A DNA stretch of 38,918 bases from Acetatifactor sp. (GCA_024693365.1 JAILLF010000048.1:1-38918); one strand, 5' to 3'. Positions 15,527-23,487 are shown, numbered from the stretch's first letter. The notes: a model not told the origin generated them from the sequence alone. Made by a program: numbers and translations.

Positions 15527-15637
15527 ATGAGCAGAATCAGCATAAGAACACAATTGCACGTGGCACGTTGCTGTCGAATGTTTTGTCGCCGGACAGGTAG
15601 ATTGACTGTTCATGACGGCTTCTTTGGCTGCGCATGA
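15527..15637 (+). CDS. Cys/Arg-rich 36-residue leader peptide (putative attenuation leader)
   Basis: This short ORF lies about 25 bases after the predicted transcription start and has GGAAAGGAAG in front of its ATG. The product starts MSRISIRTQLHVARCCRMFC and has four Cys (two adjacent, at positions 15-16; also 20 and 35) and seven Arg. It is followed after about 30 bases by a perfect terminator hairpin and then by methionine/cysteine-type sulfur genes. That order (amino-acid-rich leader, terminator, biosynthesis/transport genes) is the layout of ribosome-mediated attenuation, here presumably sensing cysteine. It is too small to be judged by homology, so the claim rests on context. Confidence 0.6.
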   Translation: MSRISIRTQLHVARCCRMFCRRTGRLTVHDGFFGCA

Positions 15638-15668
15638 TTTTATGACAATGGTTCATGAATGAGTCAAT

Positions 15669-15705
15669 AAACCGTCCGTGACATGGCATGGACGGTTTTC
15701 TTTTG
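15669..15705 (+). terminator. Attenuator-type terminator behind the leader peptide
   Basis: AAACCGTCC (15669-15677), a 12-base loop, and GGACGGTTT (15690-15698), followed by TCTTTT. The 9-bp stem is perfect and lies between the leader peptide and the first sulfur gene. I did not find a clear anti-terminator partner by eye; GCATGATTTTATGAC with TTCATGAATG upstream is a possible start. Confidence 0.8.
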
Positions 15706-15740
15706 CGCAAATTCCGTCAGAAGTGAAGGAGGTGAAGAAA

Positions 15741-16077
15741 TTGGCACACCTCACTAAAGGAAGTGGACAAGGGCGTGATCGAAGCGGCAAGGTCCATGGG
15801 GGCGTCAGATTTCGACGTGATCTTTCGCGTCATGCTGGTGGAGGCGAGAACTTCGCTTGTCACCGGGGCAACCATTGCCCTGGGAACCATTTTAGGGTAT
15901 TCCGCAATGGCGGGAACCGTAGGCGGAGGCGGCCTTGGAGACATTGCCGTCCGCTATGGATACTATAGGTATCAGACCGACGTTATGGTCGTCACGGTAT
16001 TATTGATCATAATACTGTTTCAGATATTCCAGACGATAGGCATGAAAATTGCCCAGAAAGTAGAAAAAAGAAAATAA
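15741..16077 (+). pseudogene. metN start fused to the 3' half of metI by internal deletion
   Basis: After the ribosome binding site AAGGAGG a TTG (15741) begins MAHLTK, the usual first residues of the ATPase MetN. Within six codons the sequence becomes the C-terminal half of the permease MetI in another frame: SLKEVDKGVIEAARSMGAS, then GYSAMAGTVGGGGLGDIA, RYGYYRYQTDVMVVTV and the final helix. The shared word CTAAAGGA at 15754-15761 marks the likely junction. About 330 codons of metN and 110 of metI are missing. The metI frame could only start at GTG 15763. MetQ downstream is intact. An assembly collapse is the alternative. Confidence 0.75.
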
Positions 16078-16098
16078 AGGAAAAGAGGAGAAAAGATT

Positions 16099-16929
16099 AT
16101 GAAAAAGAGAGTATTGGCAGTTGTGTTAACCGGAGTTTTGGCATTGGCATCCCTTGCAGGATGCGGTAATGCGAGCGCAAAGGCAAGCGCGAAGGAGGAA
16201 AAGGTCATCAAGATCGCAGCCTCCGCCACGCCCCACGCAGAAGTGCTTGAGCAGGTAAAACCCATCCTTGAGAAGCAGGGCATCAAGCTGGAGATCACCG
16301 TGTTTGATGATTACGTACTTCCCATGACCACCGTGGAAAGCGGAGAATTAGACGCAAACTACGCAGTTCACGTTCCTTACCTGGAGTCCTTCAATGCAGA
16401 GCAGGGCACGCATCTTGCAAACGCAGGCGGCATCCATTATGAGCCCTTTGGAATCTATCCCGGAACAAAGGCCTCCCTGGACGACGTTGCTGAGGGCGAC
16501 GTGATTGCAATCCCCAACGACACCACAAATGAAGCACGTGCGCTTCTGCTTCTGCAGGACAACGGTCTGATCACCTTAAAGGATGATGCCGGACTGACCG
16601 CAACCATCAACGACATTACAAGCAATCCCAAGAACTTAAAGCTTCAGGAGCTTGAAGCTGCCCAGGTTGCACGCGTTAAAAGCGAAGTTGCATACGTGGT
16701 TCTGAATGGCAACTATGCACTGGAAGCAGGACTTTCCGTCGGCAAGGATTCCATCGCATATGAGTCCAGTTCCTCCACTGCAGCTAAAACCTACGTAAAC
16801 ATCATCGCCGTAAAGGAAGGTCATGAGAATGATGAAGCGATCCAGGAGCTGGTAAAGGTTCTGAAGTCTGATGAGATCAAGAAGTTCATCAACGAGAAGT
16901 ATGACGGAGCAGTGGTACCCTTTGAATAA
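16099..16929 (+). CDS. metQ: Methionine-binding lipoprotein (NlpA/MetQ family)
   Basis: This 276-residue substrate-binding lipoprotein has a signal peptide with lipobox LAGC (Cys22), followed by a Ser/Ala/Lys linker. The mature part has KVIKIAASATPHAEVLEQVK, QGIKLEITVFDDYVLPMTTV, LDANYAVHVPYLESF, IAIPNDTTNEARALLLLQ and VNIIAVKEGHENDEAIQEL, all typical of MetQ. It binds L-methionine (or a related compound) outside the membrane for MetNI. It follows AAGAGGAG 22 bases after the metI remnant. Because metN and most of metI are deleted here, it needs a transporter encoded elsewhere or is on the way to loss. Confidence 0.92.
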   Translation: MKKRVLAVVLTGVLALASLAGCGNASAKASAKEEKVIKIAASATPHAEVLEQVKPILEKQGIKLEITVFDDYVLPMTTVESGELDANYAVHVPYLESFNAEQGTHLANAGGIHYEPFGIYPGTKASLDDVAEGDVIAIPNDTTNEARALLLLQDNGLITLKDDAGLTATINDITSNPKNLKLQELEAAQVARVKSEVAYVVLNGNYALEAGLSVGKDSIAYESSSSTAAKTYVNIIAVKEGHENDEAIQELVKVLKSDEIKKFINEKYDGAVVPFE

Positions 16930-16957
16930 GCTTTGAAGAAAACGGAAGGCATTGCAA

Positions 16958-17485
16958 ATGGAGATATGGTATAAGACAACTTTGGGGGAAGTCGACTGGC
17001 AGGAGGTGGCGGACGTGCTTCGGCGCTCCGGCCTCTCCGACCATACGGCAGAGGAACAGAAGAAGGCATTTTCAAACAGCGGCGCCGTTGTTTTTGTCTA
17101 TGACGGGAGGAAGATTGTTGGAGTGGCAAGGGCGTTAACGGATGGGCTTTTCCAAGCGGCAATCTACAACGTGGCGCTTGAGGAAGCGTATCAGGGGAGA
17201 GGGATTGGACGTAAGATGATCCTAAAGCTTCTGGAGCAATTGAAGGGACAAAACGTGATCCTGTATACGCATCCTCAAACGGTTCTCTTATATGAAAAGC
17301 TGGGATTTAGAAGAGCGAAAACGGCAATGGAATACTTTGAAGGTGCGGGAGATCATCTTCAGTGGATGGAGGATGAAGGGTTTTTCCTGCCAAAGGATTA
17401 TCGCTTTGAGGAAGAAATAGGCAGGGCCGACATGCAAGGGCCTGCATGGAAGAAAGAGAGGCAGGAAAATGGCGGAACAAATTGA
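16958..17485 (+). CDS. GNAT family N-acetyltransferase in the thiol cluster
   Basis: This 175-residue protein carries the acetyl-CoA loop YQGRGIGRKM near residue 83 and NVILYTHPQTVLLYEKLGF, the usual C-terminal strand-helix. The N-terminal sequence WYKTTLGEVDWQEVADVLRR and the segment FVYDGRKIVGVARALTDG are typical of small-molecule acetyltransferases. Start chosen: ATG 16958, eight bases after GGAAGG, rather than the TTG at 16952. It sits between metQ and the glutathione-transferase-like genes and overlaps the next ORF by 17 bases, so it may modify a sulfur compound or amine; that is inference. The tail (about 25 residues) is charged and poorly conserved in appearance. Confidence 0.85.
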   Translation: MEIWYKTTLGEVDWQEVADVLRRSGLSDHTAEEQKKAFSNSGAVVFVYDGRKIVGVARALTDGLFQAAIYNVALEEAYQGRGIGRKMILKLLEQLKGQNVILYTHPQTVLLYEKLGFRRAKTAMEYFEGAGDHLQWMEDEGFFLPKDYRFEEEIGRADMQGPAWKKERQENGGTN

Positions 17486-17933
17486 AAAGCTTGTAGGGGA
17501 ATTAAATGAAGGCGTGAACAGGGCCGGCTTGGCACAAAGTCAGGCAGAGTATGAAAAGTACTATCATTTGGTATTTGATCGCTTGGATCAGATCGAGAAG
17601 CATTTAGGTGAAAACAGATTTCTTCTTGGAGACAAGCTCACGGAAGCTGACGTAAGACTGTACGTGACGCTGACAAGATTTGACGTGGCATATTACTTTG
17701 GATACCGCTTAAACAAAAAGCGGATCCGGGATTATCATAATCTTTGGAATTACGCAAAAGAATTATATTCTCTTCCGGCATACCGCGACATAACGGACTT
17801 TGATGCCATTAAGAGAGGGTACTTGCTGGGAGCGGCAAATAATCCTGACGGGATATTCCCGGAAGGCCCAGACGTAAAGATATGGCTGGAGACAAATGAC
17901 AGGGAGACGAAATTTGGTCCTCTGAAGATTTAA
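17469..17933 (+). CDS. Glutathione-transferase-like C-terminal domain only (truncated paralogue)
   Basis: These 154 residues align along their whole length with the C-terminal half of the next gene: YYHLVFDRLDQIEKHLGENR versus AYHLVFDAFDVLEERLSGQR, then ADVRLYVTLTRFDVAYYFGY versus SDVRLYVTLARFDVAYFNGF. The thioredoxin-fold half with the catalytic Cys is absent. The ATG at 17469 lies inside the GNAT gene and follows GGCAGGAAA, so it may still be translated by coupling. The codons look healthy and there is no internal stop. It could be a partial duplication remnant, or a stand-alone helical domain that pairs with the full protein. Confidence 0.75.
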   Translation: MAEQIEKLVGELNEGVNRAGLAQSQAEYEKYYHLVFDRLDQIEKHLGENRFLLGDKLTEADVRLYVTLTRFDVAYYFGYRLNKKRIRDYHNLWNYAKELYSLPAYRDITDFDAIKRGYLLGAANNPDGIFPEGPDVKIWLETNDRETKFGPLKI

Positions 17934-17971
17934 CTTGAGACTGACCGATCAAAAAGCGTGGAGGTAAAAAC

Positions 17972-18958
17972 ATGGCGGTAGTGGATCACGTAACAAACGG
18001 AGAAATACAAAGCAGTGGAAAATTTGAACGACAGGCAAATCGCTTTACGACACCCTTTGGAGAGGGGGAAGGAGAGCTTCCGGTTGAGAAGGGAAGATAT
18101 CGTCTGTTGTGGGCTCCCGTTTGCCCCTGGGCAAACCGCTCCATCATCGTTCGACAGCTCCTGGGACTTGAGGACGTTATTTCAGTGGGAACGCTGGATC
18201 CCATACGGCCTGACGTACCATGGTCTGACTGGGCGTTTACCTTGGACGAGGGGGATAAGGATCCCGTTCTGGGAATCCATCTTTTGAGCGAAGCGTACAA
18301 AAAGGCAGATCCGGATTATCAGGGAAGATTTACGGTGCCTGCACTTGTTGACTTAAAGACAGGTGCCGTCGTCAATAATGATTACTTTAATCTGACGCTG
18401 TACTTTGAAACCGCATGGAAGAAGTATCATAAGGAGCATGCGCCGAGTCTTTATCCTGAGGAGCTTCGGGAGGAAATTGACAAGTTAAACGCATATGTAT
18501 TCCATGACGAAAATAACGGTGTTTACAAGGCGGGATTCGCAACAAGTCAGGACGCTTATTCCAAGGCGTATCATCTGGTATTCGATGCCTTTGACGTTTT
18601 GGAGGAACGGCTCTCGGGGCAAAGGTTCCTCTTCGGTGATTACGTTACGGAATCGGACGTGCGTCTTTACGTCACGCTGGCAAGGTTTGACGTGGCATAC
18701 TTTAACGGTTTTCGCGTAAACGGGAAAATGCTCCGGGATTATCCGAACCTGTGGGCATATGCAAGAGATCTGTATGCGGAAGACGCATTTGGAAAGAATA
18801 CGGATTTTGAGGCCATCAAGAAGCATTATCATCTGTGCTGCCTTAAGACAAATCCAAACAATATTTTGCCGCTGGGACCAAATCTGGAGCCATGGAAGGA
18901 GCCGGCGAACAGAGAACGTTTGAGCAAGGATCCGGAACGAAAATTCCGATATGAATGA
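17972..18958 (+). CDS. Glutathione-transferase family protein, glutathionyl-hydroquinone reductase-like (Xi type)
   Basis: This 328-residue protein has a thioredoxin-fold N-terminal domain with the catalytic motif WAPVCPWANR (Cys51), matching the CPWAHR of glutathionyl-hydroquinone reductases (YqjG/ECM4). It is followed by LLGLEDVISVGTLDP and VPALVDLKTGAVVNNDYFN. The C-terminal helical domain has LFGDYVTESDVRLYVTLARF and YPNLWAYARDLY. It should remove a thiol group from quinol conjugates or similar. Clostridia often lack glutathione, so the real thiol may differ. RBS GGAGG is at 17959. The location between metQ and cysK links it to thiol metabolism. Confidence 0.85.
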   Translation: MAVVDHVTNGEIQSSGKFERQANRFTTPFGEGEGELPVEKGRYRLLWAPVCPWANRSIIVRQLLGLEDVISVGTLDPIRPDVPWSDWAFTLDEGDKDPVLGIHLLSEAYKKADPDYQGRFTVPALVDLKTGAVVNNDYFNLTLYFETAWKKYHKEHAPSLYPEELREEIDKLNAYVFHDENNGVYKAGFATSQDAYSKAYHLVFDAFDVLEERLSGQRFLFGDYVTESDVRLYVTLARFDVAYFNGFRVNGKMLRDYPNLWAYARDLYAEDAFGKNTDFEAIKKHYHLCCLKTNPNNILPLGPNLEPWKEPANRERLSKDPERKFRYE

Positions 18959-19007
18959 GTCGCGGTAACCTGCGAGGATAAAGATTAAAACGTAAGGAGG
19001 AAGCATT

Positions 19008-19937
19008 ATGGGAAAGATTTATCACAATATTACGGAACTGATCGGCCACACGCCGCTTTTGGAGCTGCACGGTTTGGAGAAGGAATGGAACGTGACGGCA
19101 CATATCTTTGGAAAGCTAGAGTTTTTTAACCCTTCCGGATCAGTAAAGGACAGAATCGCCTACAATATGATCAAGGCCAAGGAAGAAGCGGGAGAGCTCA
19201 AACCCGGCGGAACGATCATTGAGGGCACTTCGGGCAATACCGGCATTGGCATCGCGTCGATCGGCGCGGCCAAGGGATATCAGGTGAAGATCTGCATGCC
19301 GGACAATCTCTCTGCGGAAAGAACGAAGATCCTTAGGGCCTTTGGGGCGGAGGTCTATCATACGCCCGGAGAACTGAACATGGCCGGGGCAGGTGCAAAG
19401 GCGTCTGAACTCCTTGCGGCCACGGAGAACGCCGTAGTGCTTGGACAGGGCGGCAATCCCAATAATCCCTTGGCGCATTATAAGACGACGGGACCTGAAA
19501 TCTGGGAAGATACGGAAGAAAAGATTGATATTTTCGTGGCAGCGTCGGGAACCGGCGGAACCGTGAGCGGAGCAGGTAAATTCTTGAAGGAAAAGAATCC
19601 GGACCTCAAGGTGATCGGAGTGGAGCCGGCCGGAAGCGCCGTCTTAAACGGAGGAGCACCCGGACCGCACAAGATTCAGGGGATTGGCGGAGGAGCAACG
19701 CCTCCCGTAACGGACGTAAGCATTTTTGACGAAGTGATTGACGTGACGGATGAGGATGCATATGCTTACGCAAGGCGGGTTCCCGTGGTAGAAGGCTTTA
19801 CGGTTGGCATTTCCGCCGGAGCAGCCCTGCGCGCCGCTTATGAAGTGGCAAGCCGGCCAGAAAACGCAGGCAAGAACATCGTTGTGATCATTCCCGACAG
19901 TGGCGATCATTATCTGTCAGGAGACCTTTTTGAGTAA
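19008..19937 (+). CDS. cysK: Cysteine synthase A (O-acetylserine sulfhydrylase)
   Basis: This 309-residue PLP enzyme makes L-cysteine from O-acetylserine and sulfide. The PLP lysine is in NPSGSVKDR (Lys47), the substrate loop is GTSGNTGIG, and the phosphate-binding loop is ASGTGGTVSG. The C-terminal IPDSGDHYLS is diagnostic. Length is normal. Start ATG 19008 follows AAGGAGG. It is the last gene of the sulfur cluster, 49 bases after the glutathione-transferase gene, and is closed by a terminator at 19942. It is most likely under the cluster promoter at 15466, with its dyad and attenuator, unless an unseen internal promoter exists. Confidence 0.96.
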   Translation: MGKIYHNITELIGHTPLLELHGLEKEWNVTAHIFGKLEFFNPSGSVKDRIAYNMIKAKEEAGELKPGGTIIEGTSGNTGIGIASIGAAKGYQVKICMPDNLSAERTKILRAFGAEVYHTPGELNMAGAGAKASELLAATENAVVLGQGGNPNNPLAHYKTTGPEIWEDTEEKIDIFVAASGTGGTVSGAGKFLKEKNPDLKVIGVEPAGSAVLNGGAPGPHKIQGIGGGATPPVTDVSIFDEVIDVTDEDAYAYARRVPVVEGFTVGISAGAALRAAYEVASRPENAGKNIVVIIPDSGDHYLSGDLFE

Positions 19938-19941
19938 AATG

Positions 19942-19982
19942 AACCCACGACTGTCCGGGGAACCGGGCTGCCGTGGGTTTTG
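19942..19982 (+). terminator. Terminator of the sulfur cluster
   Basis: AACCCACG (19942-19949) pairs with CGTGGGTT (19972-19979), with an inner CCGG-GGAA-CCGG hairpin and a short T-run. Confidence 0.8.
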
Positions 19983-20098
19983 TCATGCCGGGAGAATCTA
20001 TTGGAGCGCATTTAGCGTAGCGCCTGCATTGACGCATGTCAGTCAAAGGTATTAAAATAAAAATTGGAATAAAACAAAAAGGAGCGGCGCAGGGGATT

Positions 20099-21292
20099 AT
20101 GATCACCATTACAAAACAACAGGCAAGGCAGTTTATTCTTGCAAGGCAGGGACTGACGGGAGAATATCGGTTTGTTGGGAAAGAAGGGGCATATGAATAC
20201 GTATGCCAAGCTGGATGCATTCAATATGATCCGATTGACGTCTGCGGTAAAAATGCGGAGCTTACGCTATGGTCCAGAGTGAAAGGATTTCAGAAGGCGA
20301 TGCTTCAGGAGCTTCTTTACAAGGACAGGCTCCTGGTGGACTACGCTGACAAGGAGCTTTCCATCTGGCCTACGAAGGATTGGCCATATTTCTCGTCCTA
20401 CAGGGAGCGAAGCCGGGCGCTCGGAGATACGTTTGAAGGCTTGGAAGGACTGAAAGAGCAAGCCATGGATTACATTGATAAAAATGGCCCGGTATGCAGT
20501 GATTCCCTTCCCATCGAAGGCGAGATTTACTGGCATTCCTCCATGCATTGGAGTGGTAACTGGCACAAGCTTTCGTCTGCGGCGAGATCCGTTTTGGAGC
20601 AGCTTTATACGGACGGGGAGCTGATCATAAGTCATAAGCAGGGAAGCCGTAAGTATTATGATCTGGCAAGAAAGCACCTGCCGGCATCCATTCTTGAGGC
20701 GGAGAATCCCTGTAAGGACGAAGAAAGCTTTGTTACGTGGCGCGTGCTGCGCAGGATCGGTGCGGTTGGACTTTTGTGGGATAAGAATAGCACGGCGTTT
20801 TTGGGCATTCAGCTCAATGCCAAGATGCGCAAAAGGATTTTGGAGAAGCTGTCAGACGACGGAAAAATCTGCCCGGTGATGGTGGAAGGCATAAAGCAAA
20901 CGTTTTATTATCTGGCGGAAGATGCCCCGTTGATGCAAAGGATCATGGAAGGCATTGTGGAGTTGAAACCGAGGATGACCTTTGTCGCGCCGCTGGACCC
21001 GATCAATTGGGATAAATCCCTTGTCCTGGCTCTGTGGGATTTTCAGTATGCATGGGAAATCTATACGCCGGCGGCAAAGCGAAAATACGGATATTATACT
21101 TTGCCAATTCTATACGGCGACCGCTTTGTTGGAAGAATTGAGGCCGTGGCGGACCGCAAGGAAAAAGTGCTTCGCGTGAAGGGCCTCTGGTGGGAGCCAG
21201 GCGTCCGGCAAACAAAGAAATTAGAGGCGGCGTTAGATCAGGCGCTGAAGAGGTTTTGCAAGTTTAACGAGTGTATGGAAATAAAGGCCTAA
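20099..21292 (+). CDS. Winged-helix protein of the YcaQ/AlkZ family (DNA glycosylase-like)
   Basis: This 397-residue protein belongs to the HTH_42 family. The N-terminus ITITKQQARQFILARQGL is the family start. PLDPINWDKSLVLALWDFQY, EIYTPAAKRKYGYYTLPILY and DRFVGRIEAVADRKEKVL are diagnostic of the C-terminal part. Relatives unhook interstrand crosslinks or excise bulky lesions. Start chosen by family alignment at ATG 20099; an in-frame ATG at 20036 would add 21 Lys/Ile-rich residues not seen in relatives. The ribosome binding site is unclear: AAAAAGGAG is 15 bases away and AGGGG is very close. The gene is followed by a 16-bp repeat tract. Confidence 0.85.
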   Translation: MITITKQQARQFILARQGLTGEYRFVGKEGAYEYVCQAGCIQYDPIDVCGKNAELTLWSRVKGFQKAMLQELLYKDRLLVDYADKELSIWPTKDWPYFSSYRERSRALGDTFEGLEGLKEQAMDYIDKNGPVCSDSLPIEGEIYWHSSMHWSGNWHKLSSAARSVLEQLYTDGELIISHKQGSRKYYDLARKHLPASILEAENPCKDEESFVTWRVLRRIGAVGLLWDKNSTAFLGIQLNAKMRKRILEKLSDDGKICPVMVEGIKQTFYYLAEDAPLMQRIMEGIVELKPRMTFVAPLDPINWDKSLVLALWDFQYAWEIYTPAAKRKYGYYTLPILYGDRFVGRIEAVADRKEKVLRVKGLWWEPGVRQTKKLEAALDQALKRFCKFNECMEIKA

Positions 21293-21300
21293 GGGCGAGA

Positions 21301-21380
21301 AAGGTATGAGGGCAGGAGAGGCCAGAAGGCAGAGAGGCCAGAGGGCGGAGAGACAAGAAGACAGGTAAGGCTGGGAGGCA
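21301..21380. repeat. 16-bp purine-rich tandem repeats after the ycaQ-like gene
   Basis: Five units of 16 bp begin at 21301, 21317, 21333, 21349 and 21365; the clearest pair is AGAGGCCAGAAGGCAG and AGAGGCCAGAGGGCGG. The tract is almost pure A/G on the coding strand, starts eight bases after the stop codon and fills the gap before the next gene. Confidence 0.75.
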
Positions 21381-21415
21381 GGAGAAGTTGGTTAAGAAAG
21401 GAATCGGGGATCGAG

Positions 21416-21961
21416 ATGGAGACGATAATACTTACGGCGCCAGAACTTAAATATGCAGAAGAGATCTGGGTGTTCCGGAAAGAGATATTGGAAAGGGATG
21501 CAGAGAATGAGAATCAATTCGCCGGCTGCCTATCATTAGATGACAGTAGCTCCGCGGAAGAATGGATCCGGATCTGTGACCTGCGGAAAAGGGAAGAGAC
21601 CTGCATGGAAGTGGGAACGCAGGTTCCGTCGCATACGTATCTGGCGATTCGAGTGAGCGACAACAGGCTCGTCGGCATCATTGACCTGCGGCATCATATT
21701 AATCATCCCATTCTTGGAACCTGGGGCGGTCACTGCGGGTATTCCGTGCGCCCCTCAGAGCGCGGGAAGGGATACGCCAAGGAAATGCTCCGATTGAACG
21801 TCCAAAACGCAAAGAAGCTAGGGATTGAAAAAATGTTTGTCACCTGTGATGCGGATAATGCTGCAAGTGAGAAAACCATTCTGGCAAATGGCGGGGTATT
21901 CGAGAAGACCATTGACGTAGAAGGCACGAAAATGAAACGTTATTGGATTACGGTAATGTGA
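21416..21961 (+). CDS. GNAT family N-acetyltransferase
   Basis: This 181-residue protein carries the acetyl-CoA loop VRPSERGKGYAKEML near residue 118 and DADNAASEKTILANGGVFE, the C-terminal Asn/GG signature of this GNAT branch. The substrate side (HTYLAIRVSDNRLVGIIDLR, HHINHPILGTWGGHCGY) matches a large Firmicute group of predicted acetyltransferases of unknown substrate. Start ATG 21416 lies after GGGGATCGAG, a weak site. The N-terminal WVFRKEILERDAENENQFAG is the normal start of this branch, which supports the choice. It is the first gene after the purine-rich repeat tract. Confidence 0.85.
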   Translation: METIILTAPELKYAEEIWVFRKEILERDAENENQFAGCLSLDDSSSAEEWIRICDLRKREETCMEVGTQVPSHTYLAIRVSDNRLVGIIDLRHHINHPILGTWGGHCGYSVRPSERGKGYAKEMLRLNVQNAKKLGIEKMFVTCDADNAASEKTILANGGVFEKTIDVEGTKMKRYWITVM

Positions 21962-21988
21962 TCAAAAGGAGAATGGGAGGAGTTTTAT

Positions 21989-22054
21989 ATGTGCCCGAGA
22001 GATAAAAATCAAGCTTTTCAGCGGATTTGCGCAGATAAAATCTTGCATAATTGA
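21989..22054 (+). pseudogene. Possible remnant of a TetR-type regulator start
   Basis: After a strong ribosome binding site (GGGAGGAG) a 21-codon ORF begins MCPRDKNQAFQR, which resembles the MCPRTKEQ start of many Firmicute TetR regulators, and then stops. The following 150 bases contain a short open stretch with VRGFEKMGKYAYVYMTYGNK that is not recognisable. The rest of the gap to 22277 holds only an inverted repeat. Evidence is thin. Confidence 0.25.
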
Positions 22055-22166
22055 ATATTTGGCTGTGCGGGGCTTTGAGAAAATGGGAAAATACGCATAT
22101 GTATATATGACGTATGGAAACAAGGAACAAGCCAAGGTGAGTTGAAAGATTTAGAAGAACTAAGAA

Positions 22167-22185
22167 ATTTAAGCGACACTTAAAT
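22167..22185. promoter_or_regulatory. Inverted repeat upstream of the XRE gene
   Basis: ATTTAAG-CGACA-CTTAAAT, with 7-bp perfect arms, about 90 bases before the start of the XRE regulator gene. It may be an operator for that regulator. A related dyad (TTAACTG-T-CAGTTAA) lies upstream of the second XRE gene. Confidence 0.4.
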
Positions 22186-22276
22186 CGAATTTTAACAAGA
22201 CTCTCTTCCAAAAGCTTATAAAGTGCGCTATAGTGTATATAGGCGCCAGAGAAAAACGTTGGAAAGGAAAGAGAGT

Positions 22277-23383
22277 ATGAAGGAACTGGGTACGAATATC
22301 ATGACGTTTCGGAAGAGGGCAGGCATCACGCAGGAGCACCTAGCGGAACTGATGCACGTCTCCGTGTCAGCGGTTTCGCAGTGGGAGACGGGAAAGACGA
22401 TGCCGGATCTGTCGGCGATTCCGATCCTGTGCCACGTGCTAAACGTGACGGCAGACGAACTGCTGGGAATCGATTTTGAGATGCGGGAGCAAGAGATCCG
22501 GGACGTCATCAAGACCGCGAAGGAAGAGATCTTCTACAATCATTACGCCAAGGCGGAAAAATTGCTTTCCGGCGCGCTGAAACGTTTCCCGGACCGCTTT
22601 GATCTCATGGAACAGCTGATGATACTGTACCAGAGGAAAAGCAATGACGACGGCAATGCGAAGGCGGGGGAGGATTGTAAAAAAGCGATCCAATACGCAG
22701 AGAAGATTGCTGCGGAGTGCCCGGATGAGAGGCGCAGATTACAGGCAAAGCAGGTTTTGTGTCTTTCGTATTACAAGTCCGGCGAGGAGAAAAAGGCGAT
22801 CGACGTGGCTTGGAAGCTTCCGAGCATGAACGGCTGCTATGAGAACATGCTCTGCGAAGTGAGCAGCGGCAGGAATAAGGTGGAGTTCAATCAGGTACGC
22901 ACGTTTTTGCTTCTCATGTGGCTGTTTCAGTCTATGGTGGAGAATTCAAGAGTGGAGCTGGCCGATGGAAGCTACAATGTCACGGAAACCGAGCAATTAG
23001 AGATCTTGCAGAAATATGAGGACATGCTTTACGTGATGTTTGAAAAGCAGGATTTTGGATTCTTCCACACCTGCCTGCAGAATTGCAATACTGCCATGGC
23101 GGAGATCCATGCCAGACGCGGTGAGAAAAAGAAGGCCCTGGAAGCGCTTAAGAAGAGCGCTGGGCACGCGGAAGCAACGCTGGATCATGACAAGGATGCA
23201 AAGCACGTATCTGTGTTTTTTCGGGGCAGTGGTTACGGGGAGTTTGGAACTGCCAATGGGAATAACATGCCGGCGGAACTGTTAAAAAAGATGGAGCAGG
23301 AGTGCTTTGACTGCCTGCGGGGGAATAAAGAGTTTCAGAGCCTGACCGCTCGGCTTCAGGCCACGGCAAAGAAGAACTGTTAA
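22277..23383 (+). CDS. XRE family regulator with helical-repeat C-terminal domain
   Basis: This 368-residue protein has an N-terminal HTH_3 domain (about 1-66): NIMTFRKRAGITQEHLAELM and HVSVSAVSQWETGKTMPDLS. After it comes a long helical region that looks TPR-like (HYAKAEKLLSGALKRFPDRF, KKAIQYAEKIAAECPDERRR, ARRGEKKKALEALKKSAGHA), as in peptide- or stress-sensing XRE regulators. Start chosen: ATG 22277 after GGAAAGGAAAGAG. It is a paralogue of the minus-strand gene at 24835. Its stop codon lies inside a tandem repeat. It probably controls the LiaF-like gene behind it, but no direct evidence is seen. Confidence 0.85.
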   Translation: MKELGTNIMTFRKRAGITQEHLAELMHVSVSAVSQWETGKTMPDLSAIPILCHVLNVTADELLGIDFEMREQEIRDVIKTAKEEIFYNHYAKAEKLLSGALKRFPDRFDLMEQLMILYQRKSNDDGNAKAGEDCKKAIQYAEKIAAECPDERRRLQAKQVLCLSYYKSGEEKKAIDVAWKLPSMNGCYENMLCEVSSGRNKVEFNQVRTFLLLMWLFQSMVENSRVELADGSYNVTETEQLEILQKYEDMLYVMFEKQDFGFFHTCLQNCNTAMAEIHARRGEKKKALEALKKSAGHAEATLDHDKDAKHVSVFFRGSGYGEFGTANGNNMPAELLKKMEQECFDCLRGNKEFQSLTARLQATAKKNC

Positions 23384-23447
23384 CAAGGGAACGATTAATA
23401 GGGGAACGGTTCATAAGAGAACGGTTAACAAGAAAACGATGAACAAG
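23371..23447. repeat. 15-16 bp tandem repeats across the stop codon of the XRE gene
   Basis: Degenerate units GAACTGTTAACAA, GGAACGATTAATA, GGAACGGTTCATAA, AGAACGGTTAACAA and AAAACGATGAACAA follow each other. The first contains the last codons and the TAA. The rest fills the gap. The unit resembles the AACTGTTTACC repeats at 10976. Confidence 0.8.
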
Positions 23448-23487
23448 TAAATGAGATTGGATGATTGATTAAAAGGAGGATTACGTT

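Noticed and set aside
15678..15968. 96-residue Arg/Gly/His-rich ORF
   Set aside because: It is only the metN frame continuing out of phase through the metI remnant after the deletion junction.
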